NCBI GenBank assembly: GCA_965370495.1
Contig: CBDUUV010000008.1
Location: 1-39,739, forward strand
DNA from: Krumholzibacterium sp965370495
GTDB lineage: Bacteria; Krumholzibacteriota; Krumholzibacteriia; Krumholzibacteriales; Krumholzibacteriaceae
Direction: 5' to 3'
DNA length: 39,739 nucleotides
The position numbers were made by a program, and so were the translations under genes. Shown here one piece after another: positions 1-8,778 of the stretch. The notes under the pieces were generated by a model. That model ran no database searches and had not been told where the DNA came from. It saw only the letters and a list, made by a program, of their open reading frames with translations. Each line of letters starts with the position of its first letter. Position 1 is the stretch's first letter.

Positions 1-146
1 ACCATACGGTACAATTTTGGGTCATATGAAATATCGAGCAGCTTATAACACGCTTTGTTATTTGCAAATATAGCCGTCAATACGACGTGGCATACCCTTT
101 GCGTGTTTTACCCGGCGACAGATAGCTAAAAGGAGCCGAAAAGACA

Positions 147-1430
147 ATGAAAACAACAAAAAGAAACATGATGATAGTGCTGCTGGCCCTTACGGCGATT
201 TTCTGTGCTGGCAGCCTGTCGGCGCAGATGTCGGATCGCGCAACAGTCGAGAGAGCAATAATCAGGACCGGCGAAATCATCCAGGAAGCCGTGACTATAA
301 TCTCTGAAAGCCGGAGCCAGATAGCCCGTGTGTCGCTCGAACGGGCCACCCTTCTCCAGAAAAGAGCCACCAGCCAGTTCCTCGCCTTGCATAACAACTT
401 TGCATACAAATACACCATGGAAGCGCGGAAGGAAGCGTGGCATGCGATCGCGCTAGCCAGGGCGGATGCAAGGATCGAAGAAAAACTGGCTAACCTCACC
501 GAGCACACGCGTGATAAACTTGTCAGACTGCGCGAGCGGATCATCGAAAGCGGCGTGAGAGACGAACGCCTCGTGAAGCTGATGACAGAATCCAGGTCCC
601 TCCTCGAAAAATCCCATATGAATGCCACGCAGTTGAGAAACCAGCTTGCTTTGAATCTCGCGGAGAACGCGAGGAAACTCACCATTCGTGCTGAAGAAAG
701 ATTCAGAAAAGTACTCAACCTCAAAGAGATGAACGAACGCAGGCTGGTACTGATGGAAAAACTGCTCGAAAGAGCAAGGGACCGAATAGATCAGAACGAA
801 AACGAAAACGGCCGGATTCAACTCCATCATGCGATACAAAATATCGAAAAAGCAAAAGAACTCATCAGTGACGGCAAATACTACACTGCCGGGATGGTAA
901 TAGAAAAGTGCGAAAGGATCCTCCGCAATCTCGCTCGCCATATATCCGGTTATCAGAAGGCAAGTCCTGAAAACAGCCTCGAAGAGGCGCTCAGGCTTCT
1001 CGAAAGGGCACGGGAACGCCTTACGGAAATGGGCGGGATTTCCGCAGAAGCAGCCGCTCATTTTGAGAGAGCCGAGGCTCTCATCGAGCAGGCTCGCGCC
1101 GAGATAACAGAGAACCGTCCGGAAGAAGCACGGCGTCTTGTCGTTAAGGCCAGAAGGCTCATACGCAGCGCTTTTGAAACGGGAGGACCGGCAATCGAAC
1201 CGGGGAATATCGAAAACGAGATCGAAAAGGTCCTTGAACTCAGGGATACGGTCCATAACCTTCTCAATAATTGCTCCGCGGAAGGCACGCAAAGCCTGTT
1301 CGATCGCGCGAACAGCCATGTTGACAAAGCCATGGGGCTTTTCGAAAAAAGCAGATTTCAGCAGGCCCTGGCGGAAGCACGGATTGCACGGAATCTTTAT
1401 CAACGGATCAGGGAAATATGCTCGATCTGA
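147..1430 (+). CDS. Secreted alpha-helical/coiled-coil repeat protein, unknown function
   Basis: 427 residues. The N-terminus (KRNMMIVLLALTAIFCAG, then SAQ) is a clear signal peptide with probable cleavage near residue 27, so the protein is exported. The rest is almost entirely charged helix (many RLRERI, ERARERL and EKARR-type heptads) with no recognisable catalytic motif, suggesting a periplasmic coiled-coil or TPR-like helical bundle. The central half (about residues 180-340) repeats blocks of the form ER-x-L-E-x-A-R-E. A purine-rich AAAGGAG lies 11 bases upstream of the ATG. The stop overlaps the next gene by 13 bases, so it heads an operon with a lipoprotein and an outer-membrane barrel. 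I do not recognise the family; a structural or envelope-spanning role is inference from context only. Confidence 0.8.
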   Translation: MKTTKRNMMIVLLALTAIFCAGSLSAQMSDRATVERAIIRTGEIIQEAVTIISESRSQIARVSLERATLLQKRATSQFLALHNNFAYKYTMEARKEAWHAIALARADARIEEKLANLTEHTRDKLVRLRERIIESGVRDERLVKLMTESRSLLEKSHMNATQLRNQLALNLAENARKLTIRAEERFRKVLNLKEMNERRLVLMEKLLERARDRIDQNENENGRIQLHHAIQNIEKAKELISDGKYYTAGMVIEKCERILRNLARHISGYQKASPENSLEEALRLLERARERLTEMGGISAEAAAHFERAEALIEQARAEITENRPEEARRLVVKARRLIRSAFETGGPAIEPGNIENEIEKVLELRDTVHNLLNNCSAEGTQSLFDRANSHVDKAMGLFEKSRFQQALAEARIARNLYQRIREICSI

Positions 1431-1759
1431 AGATGAGGCGGATCGTTGTCACTCTCATTCTTGTATTGTCCGGATGCGCGTCCACTCCCTCCCCACAGGC
1501 GCTCCACGGAGAATGGAACCAGTCAGGCACGGCCGATGCCGATTCAACTGAAAACGCTGAATATGATATCATGTTCGTTGATATCCATTACCGCCTTGTC
1601 GATGAAATCGGTTTGCGCCATGATGACGGCAGAGATCCAACACTTATCGAAATAAGAGCTATTGTGAAGATAGCCGAAGACCTTTATCTTCAGGGAAACA
1701 TACTGTTGGCGATAAAGCTTCTGACAGAAGCGGAACTATTACTGAGGCAGATTCCTTGA
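1418..1759 (+). CDS. Small lipoprotein, unknown function
   Basis: 113 residues. The N-terminus reads MLDLKMRR followed by a hydrophobic stretch and a lipobox LSGC, with the lipidated Cys at about residue 20, so it should be anchored in the inner or outer membrane. The mature part is short; its C-terminal half (IRAIVKIAEDLYLQGNILLA and following) looks like one helix-turn-helix hairpin of the TPR type. The ATG at 1418 has CAGGGA just before it; an in-frame ATG at 1433 would still keep the lipobox. It overlaps the preceding gene by 13 bases and touches the following one, so the three genes are probably co-translated. Function unknown; it may be a small outer-membrane partner of the barrel protein that follows. 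Confidence 0.75.
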   Translation: MLDLKMRRIVVTLILVLSGCASTPSPQALHGEWNQSGTADADSTENAEYDIMFVDIHYRLVDEIGLRHDDGRDPTLIEIRAIVKIAEDLYLQGNILLAIKLLTEAELLLRQIP

Positions 1760-3021
1760 TGTTGACTGACAACCAGGCCTTGCGGATCGTGGCGCTCGTT
1801 TCACTGCTGTGCGTATCAGGGTATATTAGTGCCCCCGCTACCATCCATGCCGAGACAACAGGAAGGAATACTCTTGTTCTTGGGTATGATTCATTTATCG
1901 ACAGGTATACGATCCTCGAAGACGATACGACAGAAGCGATCCAGGAATTCTACATCTCGCTCAACAACTCCATAACCTGGAAAAACAGGATCGTCAAGCT
2001 TGGATTGTCCAACTCTCTGAGGTACAGCAACCAGACAATCAACGAGAACATCATCACTGGTATTTCCCTTGGTTCGAGAAGATCCTGGCGACTGGAATTG
2101 AGAAACAACCTGCGAATGAAATTCTTCCGGGATGGCAGCGACTACGAATTTGGAAATGATTATGTCCAATCCAATTCTTATATGAAGATCAGTAAATATT
2201 TTTCGGAAAACCTGAGAATTACTTCGAAAAGCAGGCTGGAGTCTATTGACTTCGACAGGACAACCGACTTCGATTACAATTACCGGTATATTGATACGGG
2301 TGTCGGGATTGAGATCGGATCATACTTTGGAAAATTCCTGCGTGCCGGGGCTTCGGCCGGTTACAGGGAAGTCCCCGACACTACCGCCCTCAGTTATGAC
2401 AGGTTCCTTGCGGAGATCGAGCTTCATCTGATTCCCGGAGAAAAAAGTATGCTTGAATTTACCGTATCAGGCGACAGGCGAGAATACCGGGAAGGGATCA
2501 GAAGCGCAAACTGGATCATATATTCATACGCAGATTTTATCTTCAACAGGTCGGGGCCCAGGCGGTTTGATGTAAAGATCGAATCGGAACTATACCTGTA
2601 TGATGATCCATCGACCACTTTTTTCAATACGCATTTTGTCAGGGCCGGCGCGAGGGGCTCTTTCCCTGTCGGAAGGTTTGCAACATTTTTTGCCGAACCG
2701 CGCTTTGCTGGTATGTTCTGTGAAGCTTTTTCGGAAGAAAGATACCGGGAAAGTTCTGTCGTTCTGGGAATGGAAGTGCCAGGCAACGAGAAGTACTGGC
2801 TTACATTTTCCTACGAGCCTGGATATAGAAACTATGTAATGGATGAAAACGAGATATATTCCGATTTTTACCTCAACCGTATTTCGCTGATGGGCAGTGT
2901 AACCGGTTCGGGAGGATTGACATACAACCTGTTCGTTACACATGACCCCGAGCGGCACTCTAGAAGAGACGATGATTTCTCTCTGACACTGATCTCCGCC
3001 ATGATCTCGAAATCGTTCTGA
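1759..3021 (+). CDS. Outer-membrane beta-barrel protein, unknown function
   Basis: About 420 residues from the ATG at 1759; an in-frame TTG directly before it (1756) would add one residue. A signal peptide (ALRIVALVSLLCVSGYISA, with further Ala-rich residues before AETTG) precedes a mature part rich in alternating hydrophobic/polar stretches and aromatic residues (SLRYSNQTI, RNNLRMKFF, FTVSGDRREY, YWLTFSYEPGYRNY). The chain ends in Phe (ISKSF), the usual C-terminal signature of BAM-assembled barrels. The stop TGA of the upstream lipoprotein shares a base with this ATG, so translation is coupled. The family is not recognised; capillary or transport function would be guesswork. The call of barrel fold is from pattern, not from a named domain. 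Confidence 0.75.
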   Translation: MLTDNQALRIVALVSLLCVSGYISAPATIHAETTGRNTLVLGYDSFIDRYTILEDDTTEAIQEFYISLNNSITWKNRIVKLGLSNSLRYSNQTINENIITGISLGSRRSWRLELRNNLRMKFFRDGSDYEFGNDYVQSNSYMKISKYFSENLRITSKSRLESIDFDRTTDFDYNYRYIDTGVGIEIGSYFGKFLRAGASAGYREVPDTTALSYDRFLAEIELHLIPGEKSMLEFTVSGDRREYREGIRSANWIIYSYADFIFNRSGPRRFDVKIESELYLYDDPSTTFFNTHFVRAGARGSFPVGRFATFFAEPRFAGMFCEAFSEERYRESSVVLGMEVPGNEKYWLTFSYEPGYRNYVMDENEIYSDFYLNRISLMGSVTGSGGLTYNLFVTHDPERHSRRDDDFSLTLISAMISKSF

Positions 3022-3048
3022 AACGGCAACTCCGGTTACCCGAACCTG

Positions 3049-5034
3049 TTATTTTTCCGTGCCGGCCTCGAGAAGCAACTCCGCGATGTCGAGCACCTTG
3101 ACATCCTCGACATTACGCGACTTGAGTCCATCCTCAAACATCGTCAGACAGAAAGGACATGCCGTAAAAACACTGTCGACACCCAGGCCAAGCGATTCGT
3201 CGACACGTTCCTCGTTGATACGTTTTCCGATATCCTCCTCCATCCACATACGGCCCCCTCCGGCTCCACAGCAGAAACTCCTTTTGCCGTGCCTGCCGAA
3301 CTCCATTAACTTCACACCATCGACTCCCTTGAGCAGGTCGCGCGGTTGGCTGATGATATCATTGTAACGACCGAGATAACACGAATCGTGGTATACACCA
3401 TTCTTCATTTCCACCCGTCCGGGATTCAGCTTTCCATCTCTGACCAGATCGAGAAGAAATTCGGAGTGATGTATGACAGGAACCTCGTAACCAAACTGTG
3501 GATACTCAGCCCTGAAAGTATTCAGCCCATGCGGGCAAACAGTTAATATCCTGTTAAAAGTGTATTTCTTCAGTACTTCTATATTCGCTTCGATCAGGGT
3601 CTGCGCGAGGTATTCGTTCCCCATCCTCCTGGCTGTCTCGCCACAACACACCTCCTCGGTTCCAAGAATCGCATAATCAACGCCGGCCTTTTCAAGAAGC
3701 ATAACCATGGCTTTGCTTACACTCTGCCCGCGCGCATCAAAAGAACCGGCACAACCGACCCAGAAGAGTATATCGAACTCCTTCTTATCGGAGGCAAGCG
3801 GTACATCCATCCCCTCCGCCCAGTCAGCCCTTGTGGAATAACCCATTGACCAGGGATTGTAATTGACCTCCATATTCCTGAATACGGATTGCATCTCGGA
3901 AGGAAAACGGCTCTCGGTCATTACCAGGTACCGTCTCAGGTCAACTATCTTCTGAACATGTTCTATGAACGGCGGACATTCGTACATGCATGCCCCGCAA
4001 GTCGTACATGCCCAGATCTCGTCCTCGGTAATCGTATCCGGTATCAGCGGCGTCCCCTCGGGTTTTTTAGAACCGGATTTGAGAAATTTGCCCCGTTCCG
4101 CGACAAGATGTCCCCTGAACCTGTGGATCATATTGAAGGGACTGAGGGGTTTGTCGGTAAGAAACGCGGGGCATGCCGCCTGGCACCTGCCGCATTCAGT
4201 ACAGCCGTAGAGATCGAGAAGCTGTTTCCAGGTAAAATCACGTATCTCTGAATTACCGAACTTTTCAGCGTTTTCATCCTCGAAATCCATTCGCGTAAGT
4301 GTCCCTGCCGGGCCGAGGTTACGCAGGTAGATATTGGGTATCGCCCCGAGTATATGAATATGTTTTGAAAACGGGACATAGAGAAGAAAAAAGAAAATGA
4401 TCAGGTGATGGACCCATGCAAATATATTTTCAAGCAGGTGCAGATCGAAGCCGCGCCCTTCGAAGAGACCAGCAACGAAATTCGAGACGGGAGCATATCC
4501 ACTTTCGATATTGCCAACAAGGATTCCGATACCCTTTATACAGAACATGAGTATAACAAGGACAAATATCAGCGACAGTATGAAGACCGCTTCCTTCCTC
4601 GCGCCGGGATCGTCTATCTTCAACCGTACCGGCTTGATAATGAACCGTCTGTAGAGGGAGACTATAATCGCTATCAGGACAAGGAATGCCAGTATATCCT
4701 GGATCAACGAGATCCAGCCGGCGGCAGCCGCCCCGAAGAGAGCAACATAGCTGAACCCGGGTATAATCATACCCAGCATATGCTCCAGCGTACCCAGAGA
4801 TATAAAAATAAAGCCCCAGAATATCAGGAAATGACCAATACCGGCGGGTTGAGACAGAACACGGGCCTGGCCGGCTACATAGACTATTAATGACCAGATC
4901 CTCTTTCCCGTATTACCAAACCCGGATTGAGGTCTCCCGAGCATGAGGGTTCTGATCAACATCCTGACAACGAGCCCGAACGCGGTCATGGACGCCGCAA
5001 TAAGAACGAGCAGAACGACACCATGTACAGTCAT
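3049..5034 (-). CDS. Membrane-bound Fe-S/CCG-domain oxidoreductase, probable ETF:(mena)quinone oxidoreductase
   Basis: 661 residues from the ATG at 5034, which has GGAGG four bases upstream. An ATG at 5088 overlapping the etfA stop (ATGA) would add 18 hydrophilic residues but lacks a Shine-Dalgarno site. About five membrane segments fill residues 1-225 (NarI/cytochrome-b-like, with His residues in LEHMLG and WVHHL that could bind haem). Two 4Fe-4S motifs follow (C278-C281-C284-C288 and C343-C346-C349-C353), then two CCG (heterodisulfide-reductase D type) domains around C428/C463-C464/C500 and C552/C588-C589/C626-C629. This architecture next to etfBA and an acyl-CoA dehydrogenase is what is seen for membrane ETF:quinone oxidoreductases of the HdrD/FadF type; electrons from ETF would pass through Fe-S clusters to haem and quinone. 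The specific quinone is unknown. Confidence 0.85.
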   Translation of the reverse strand: MTVHGVVLLVLIAASMTAFGLVVRMLIRTLMLGRPQSGFGNTGKRIWSLIVYVAGQARVLSQPAGIGHFLIFWGFIFISLGTLEHMLGMIIPGFSYVALFGAAAAGWISLIQDILAFLVLIAIIVSLYRRFIIKPVRLKIDDPGARKEAVFILSLIFVLVILMFCIKGIGILVGNIESGYAPVSNFVAGLFEGRGFDLHLLENIFAWVHHLIIFFFLLYVPFSKHIHILGAIPNIYLRNLGPAGTLTRMDFEDENAEKFGNSEIRDFTWKQLLDLYGCTECGRCQAACPAFLTDKPLSPFNMIHRFRGHLVAERGKFLKSGSKKPEGTPLIPDTITEDEIWACTTCGACMYECPPFIEHVQKIVDLRRYLVMTESRFPSEMQSVFRNMEVNYNPWSMGYSTRADWAEGMDVPLASDKKEFDILFWVGCAGSFDARGQSVSKAMVMLLEKAGVDYAILGTEEVCCGETARRMGNEYLAQTLIEANIEVLKKYTFNRILTVCPHGLNTFRAEYPQFGYEVPVIHHSEFLLDLVRDGKLNPGRVEMKNGVYHDSCYLGRYNDIISQPRDLLKGVDGVKLMEFGRHGKRSFCCGAGGGRMWMEEDIGKRINEERVDESLGLGVDSVFTACPFCLTMFEDGLKSRNVEDVKVLDIAELLLEAGTEK

Positions 5035-5084
5035 ACTACCTCCAGGCGGATCCAGAGATTCACGGGATCTATACAGGCCTGCTT

Positions 5085-6068
5085 TCATGCAAGAAGCTTT
5101 TTGATCTCCTCGGTCAGAATCGGTACGATCTCGAAAAGATCACCAACGATACCATATGTAGCTTTTTCAAATATCGGAGCATTGGCATCCTTGTTAATCG
5201 CAACTATGACCTTGGAAGTCCTCATGCCGGCAAGATGCTGTATCGCTCCGGATATTCCGCATGCTATATACAGCTTGGGATTGACGACCTTGCCGGTCTG
5301 CCCGACCTGCAGAGGCTGCTCGGCATACCCGGCGTCAACAGCAGCGCGTGAGGCTCCTACTGCTCCACCGAACAGGTCGGCGAGATCCTCGAGCATCTTG
5401 AAATTGGCGACATCTTTCATCGCCCGCCCGCCTGACACTATTACATCGGCTTCGGTTACATCAGGGCGCCCCCCGGTCAAGGGAACAATCTCTCTGGCGA
5501 TAGCCCTGATCATTTCCTTCGTAACACCCGATGGACGTGAAACAACCTCGGCTGAATCACCGTTTTCTTCGGCAGGAGCAATAATATTCGGTCGCAGGGT
5601 AATAAATACAGGGCTATCTCCCTGGGGAGTTATTTCGACGAATAACTTACCCGAATAGACAGGTCTGCGCGCCACGAGGTCCCCGTTCTCGAACCGAATT
5701 TCGACACAGTCGCTGAACATTACTCCGTCAACACTGGCCGAAGTTCTCGGGCCAAGGTCACGGCCCATTGCGGTAGCTCCAAGCATTATGTAACCATATC
5801 CCCTATCCCTGATCATACCGGCAAGCACGCTCGCGTACCCTTCCGTCGAATAATTATCAACGATATCTTCTTCGATGACCGCTATTTCTCTTACGCCGAG
5901 ATTCCTGATCTTTTCTGCTTCTTTTTCGGCACCATTACCTATCAAAACAGCATCGATCGATCCACCGGTATTATCCGTTATGACCTTGCCGGCGGCGATC
6001 AGTTCCCTGACTAATTTCTTCAGTTCGCCACCTCTCAACTCACCAAAAACAAGAACATCATTTGCCAT
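5085..6068 (-). CDS. etfA: Electron transfer flavoprotein, alpha subunit
   Basis: 327 residues from the ATG at 6068, chosen because GGAGG sits eight bases upstream; a start five codons earlier (6083) has no such site. The C-terminal FAD-binding domain is clear: KVVNPKLYIACGISGAIQH, then AINKDANAPIFEKATYGIVGD, the EtfA signature. The N-terminal half (about residues 1-200) is the usual EtfA alpha/beta domain. It pairs with EtfB encoded 21 bases upstream to carry electrons from the acyl-CoA dehydrogenase of the same operon to the membrane oxidoreductase that follows. Nothing in the sequence tells me whether this ETF is of the bifurcating kind, but the membrane CCG partner and lack of a bcd-crotonyl context argue for ordinary electron delivery to quinone. 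Confidence 0.95.
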   Translation of the reverse strand: MANDVLVFGELRGGELKKLVRELIAAGKVITDNTGGSIDAVLIGNGAEKEAEKIRNLGVREIAVIEEDIVDNYSTEGYASVLAGMIRDRGYGYIMLGATAMGRDLGPRTSASVDGVMFSDCVEIRFENGDLVARRPVYSGKLFVEITPQGDSPVFITLRPNIIAPAEENGDSAEVVSRPSGVTKEMIRAIAREIVPLTGGRPDVTEADVIVSGGRAMKDVANFKMLEDLADLFGGAVGASRAAVDAGYAEQPLQVGQTGKVVNPKLYIACGISGAIQHLAGMRTSKVIVAINKDANAPIFEKATYGIVGDLFEIVPILTEEIKKLLA

Positions 6069-6089
6069 TGCAGAATCCTCCATATTTTA

Positions 6090-6881
6090 TTATATGACTT
6101 TTGCTTCTTCACGCAGCAGGCGTGCGAGCTCTTTGGCGGCATCAGGCATTTCCTCGGCCTCAATAATCCTGCACTCGCCCCCCTTGGGCATCGGCAACCA
6201 TTTCAGGATCTTGCTTTTACCCGTCCCGGGAACTTCTTCGAACCCGAGGTCACTAAGAATCTTTGTCTTTATTTCCTTCCTTTTTGCCTTCATTATTCCG
6301 GGCAAAGATGCGTATCTCGGCTCGTTGATCCCCTTGTCACAGGAAATGATCACCGGCAGGCTGGTCTCGTTCTTCTCGTTTCCACCCTCTATCCGTCTCC
6401 CGACAAGTGCCTTCGACCCATCTTCGAACAATTCGAATGAAGAAGCAATATTGACCTGGGGAATATCAAGTTTCTCTGCAAGGATACCCTGCACCTGGGC
6501 AGAATCGTCATCGATACCCTGCTTTCCGCAAAATATAATGTCGAAACCCTCCTCGTTTATCGCCCTGGCAAGCACGGAAGCAGTAGTGCACGACGAAGGA
6601 TCAGTCAGCGCCGGGTCACAGATATGGACCGCGTCATCAGCCCCCATCGCAAGAGCTGTTCTTATCACCTCGGTCGATTCTTCAGGCCCCATACAGACAA
6701 CCGTGACCTTACTGTCACCACCCACACTTTCCTTCAGCTTTAACCCTTCTTCGATCCCGTATTCATCATAGGTACTGATTATAAATTTTATTCCGTCTTC
6801 CCTGATACCGTTCCCTTCCTGATTGATCAGTATCCTTGCTTCAGTATCAGGCACACGTTTCAACAACACGATGATCTTCAA
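6090..6881 (-). CDS. etfB: Electron transfer flavoprotein, beta subunit
   Basis: 263 residues, the usual EtfB length. It opens MKIIVLLKRVPDTEARI, standard for EtfB, and contains ALAMGADDAVHI and the signature GKQGIDDDSAQVQGILAEKL (residues about 113-132) and the PRYASLPGIMKAKRK segment that lines the nucleotide site. The start codon is TTG at 6881 with AAAGGAGG five bases upstream. It sits 34 bases after the acyl-CoA dehydrogenase and 21 bases before etfA, in one operon. The beta subunit binds AMP (or a second FAD in bifurcating ETFs); which of these applies here cannot be decided by eye. Confidence 0.95.
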   Translation of the reverse strand: MKIIVLLKRVPDTEARILINQEGNGIREDGIKFIISTYDEYGIEEGLKLKESVGGDSKVTVVCMGPEESTEVIRTALAMGADDAVHICDPALTDPSSCTTASVLARAINEEGFDIIFCGKQGIDDDSAQVQGILAEKLDIPQVNIASSFELFEDGSKALVGRRIEGGNEKNETSLPVIISCDKGINEPRYASLPGIMKAKRKEIKTKILSDLGFEEVPGTGKSKILKWLPMPKGGECRIIEAEEMPDAAKELARLLREEAKVI

Positions 6882-6915
6882 CTGTTCCTCCTTTCAGCAG
6901 TTCCACCCACCCTGT

Positions 6916-8079
6916 CTAGACGGGGTACATCTGCTCATATTCTTCAATTACTTGTCTTGCAATAACCAGTTTCTGGATCTCGCTCGTGCCTTCGTAAATC
7001 TCTGTAACGCGAGCATCCCTGTATAACCTCTCTATCTTGAATTCCTCGGTATAACCGACCCCGCCATGTATCTGCATTGAATCATAAACGGCTTCATTAG
7101 CGATGCGCGAAGTAAATAACTTCGCCATCGAGGCTTCCTTTGAACAGGGCTCCCCCGCATCACGCATCCGGGCCGCCCTGTATACAAGCAGCCTTGCAGC
7201 GTCTATATTGGTGGCCATTTCCGCGATCTTCCACTTGGTCCCCTGGAAATCGATGATCTTCTGTCCGAACTGGACCCTCTCGCGGCAGAAAAGAACCGCT
7301 TCGTCCATGGCTGCCTGGGCCAGTCCCAGAGCCTGGGAAGCAATTCCTATCCTTCCACCATCGAGTGAGTCAAGGACTATCTGCATCCCCATTCCTTCCT
7401 CGCCTATAATATTTTCAACAGGGACCATGCAGTCTTCAAAAACCAGCTCGACTGTAGTTGAGGCCTTCACTCCCATCTTGTGTTCGGTCTTTCCAACGGA
7501 AAATCCAGAGAATCCCGGTTCGATCAGGAAAGCTGTCAACCCGCCTGTCCTGTCATCAGCATCAGTACGGGCCAGTACGACTATGACACCTGCCTTGTCA
7601 CCGGTTGAAATAAAGATCTTGGTACCATTCAGAATATATTCATCACCTTTACGGACCGCGGACATCCGGATCGCTGAAACATCGCTTCCCGCCTCAGTCT
7701 CTGTAATAGCGTACACACCTATCTGCTCACCGGCGGCAAGCCCGGGAAGGTATTTTCTTCTAAGCTCTTCACTCCCATGCTTCAGGATGATGCTGTTGAC
7801 AAGCGAATTGTGAACAGATACAGCGATAGCCGTAGCTGCACATACCCTGCTGATCTCTTCCAGTACCAGGCTGAGGCAGAAAGTTCCGAAATCGACCCCT
7901 CCATACTCCTCGGGAACCGTCATCCCCATAAAACCGAGCTCGCCAAGCTTTTTATATATATGGTCCTGGAATATACTTTCCCTGTTAGCTTCTTCAGTCA
8001 CATCAGCAAGGTCTTTCCTGGAAAAGTCCCTGATAGTTTTCCGGATCATCCGTTCTTCTTCGGAAAGTCTTAACTGCAT
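6916..8079 (-). CDS. Acyl-CoA dehydrogenase (short/branched-chain type)
   Basis: 387 residues from the ATG at 8079 (GAGGGG just upstream; a TTG five codons earlier is less likely). All family landmarks are present: N-terminal helical domain with EEYGGVDFG, the FAD-domain AITETEAGSDVSAI, and the C-terminal QIHGGVGYTEEFKIERLYRDARVTEIYEGTSEIQ block (written here in parts) in which Glu363 of the YEGT motif is the expected catalytic base. FAD-dependent alpha,beta-dehydrogenation of an acyl-CoA in the cytoplasm; electrons go to the EtfAB encoded next. Substrate chain length is not determinable by eye, but the catalytic Glu position and size fit butyryl/2-methyl-branched enzymes. It is the first gene of the acd-etfB-etfA-oxidoreductase operon. 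Confidence 0.95.
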   Translation of the reverse strand: MQLRLSEEERMIRKTIRDFSRKDLADVTEEANRESIFQDHIYKKLGELGFMGMTVPEEYGGVDFGTFCLSLVLEEISRVCAATAIAVSVHNSLVNSIILKHGSEELRRKYLPGLAAGEQIGVYAITETEAGSDVSAIRMSAVRKGDEYILNGTKIFISTGDKAGVIVVLARTDADDRTGGLTAFLIEPGFSGFSVGKTEHKMGVKASTTVELVFEDCMVPVENIIGEEGMGMQIVLDSLDGGRIGIASQALGLAQAAMDEAVLFCRERVQFGQKIIDFQGTKWKIAEMATNIDAARLLVYRAARMRDAGEPCSKEASMAKLFTSRIANEAVYDSMQIHGGVGYTEEFKIERLYRDARVTEIYEGTSEIQKLVIARQVIEEYEQMYPV

Positions 8080-8120
8080 CTTTCCCCTCAGCAATATTAA
8101 ACATCAATAATTACCATACC

Positions 8121-8139
8121 CTCGTGTTGCGGAAACACG
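8121..8139. repeat. Inverted repeat at the predicted 5' end of the acd-etf transcript
   Basis: Perfect 7-base arms TCGTGTT (8121-8127) and AACACGA (8133-8139) around a five-base loop. It starts directly downstream of the putative -10 box, so it would either form a hairpin at the extreme 5' end of the mRNA or be a repressor operator. It has no U-tract, so it is not a terminator. Confidence 0.6.
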
Positions 8140-8145
8140 AAACGT

Positions 8146-8176
8146 TAAGATACATCATTAAGCCGTCAAGTGTCAA
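8146..8176 (-). promoter_or_regulatory. Putative sigma-70 promoter of the acyl-CoA dehydrogenase/ETF operon
   Basis: On the minus strand a perfect -35 TTGACA (8171-8176) is followed after 19 bases by TATCTT (8146-8151, 4 of 6). The spacing is long, so the call is tentative. Transcription would begin near 8139-8140, about 60 bases before the ATG at 8079, exactly where an inverted repeat begins. Confidence 0.4.
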
Positions 8177-8302
8177 TCCCCGACTTGTAGAAGGTAGTCG
8201 TTAATAGCAACGGGCCGGATTATTTATCGTTGCAGGGACAGGAAAAATTGCTTATATATTACCCCCTGTTGAAATCGTACAGTATCCAAAGGAAATAGTG
8301 GC

Positions 8303-8698
8303 ATGTGGGCCAGGAATATTAACAAAATGAAAAAAAAGAAAACCAATAAAACCATGGATAATCAATGCGAAGATTGCATTCCGGCAAAATGCTGTATGTA
8401 TTTTACTGTCGAGATGGATGAGCCTGAAGATATGGGCGATTGGGACGATATGTTGTGGGTAATCGCACATCGGGATACGGAGATCTACAAGGACGATGAC
8501 AGGTGGTTTGTTCTCATAAAGAACAATTGCAGGTTCTACGACCCCATCACTGGTTGTCTTATATACCCGAAGCGTCCCAGGATATGCAGGTCTCATACCT
8601 GGAAAGATTGCGAATTCAAGGACGATTACGACTTTCAACTGCATTTTCATGACTACGAAGAGCTCGAACGCTACATAAGAAACAATATAGAGGAATAA
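8303..8698 (+). CDS. YkgJ/UPF0153-type cysteine cluster protein
   Basis: 131 residues, cytoplasmic. The cysteine pattern CEDCIPAKCCMYF (residues about 22-34), then CRFYDPITGC and RPRICRSHTWKDC further on, is that of the YkgJ family (putative zinc- or iron-chelating domain). AAGGAA lies eight bases before the ATG at 8303. The gene stands alone, convergent with the C25 peptidase gene and divergent from the acyl-CoA dehydrogenase operon. The biochemical role of this family is not firmly known; binding of a metal or Fe-S cluster is the usual suggestion. Confidence 0.85.
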   Translation: MWARNINKMKKKKTNKTMDNQCEDCIPAKCCMYFTVEMDEPEDMGDWDDMLWVIAHRDTEIYKDDDRWFVLIKNNCRFYDPITGCLIYPKRPRICRSHTWKDCEFKDDYDFQLHFHDYEELERYIRNNIEE

Positions 8699-8703
8699 CT
8701 GAA

Positions 8704-8743
8704 AACCCGGCTGCCAAGTCTCGAACAACTCAACAACCGGGTT
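8704..8743. terminator. Possible bidirectional terminator hairpin
   Basis: AACCCGG (8704-8710) pairs perfectly with CCGGGTT (8737-8743) in the gap between two convergent genes. The 26-base loop is large and the T-richness on either side is weak, so this is only a plausible terminator. Confidence 0.3.
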
Positions 8744-8778
8744 CCTTAAACCCTTCGATTACTCAAAAGAGATACTTG

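Noticed and set aside
453..1403. 316-codon minus-strand frame opposite the first helical protein
   Set aside because: It is the antisense shadow of a charged helical gene (Phe/Leu/Ser-rich), while the plus-strand frame has a signal peptide and good ribosome-binding site.
4405..4890. 161-codon plus-strand frame opposite the membrane oxidoreductase
   Set aside because: It lies antisense to the transmembrane part of a clearly real gene; its polar, low-hydrophobicity composition is what that antisense frame gives.
5875..6771. 298-codon plus-strand frame opposite etfA/etfB
   Set aside because: It crosses the boundary of two well-identified genes on the other strand and is Ser/Ile-rich as antisense frames of ETF genes are.
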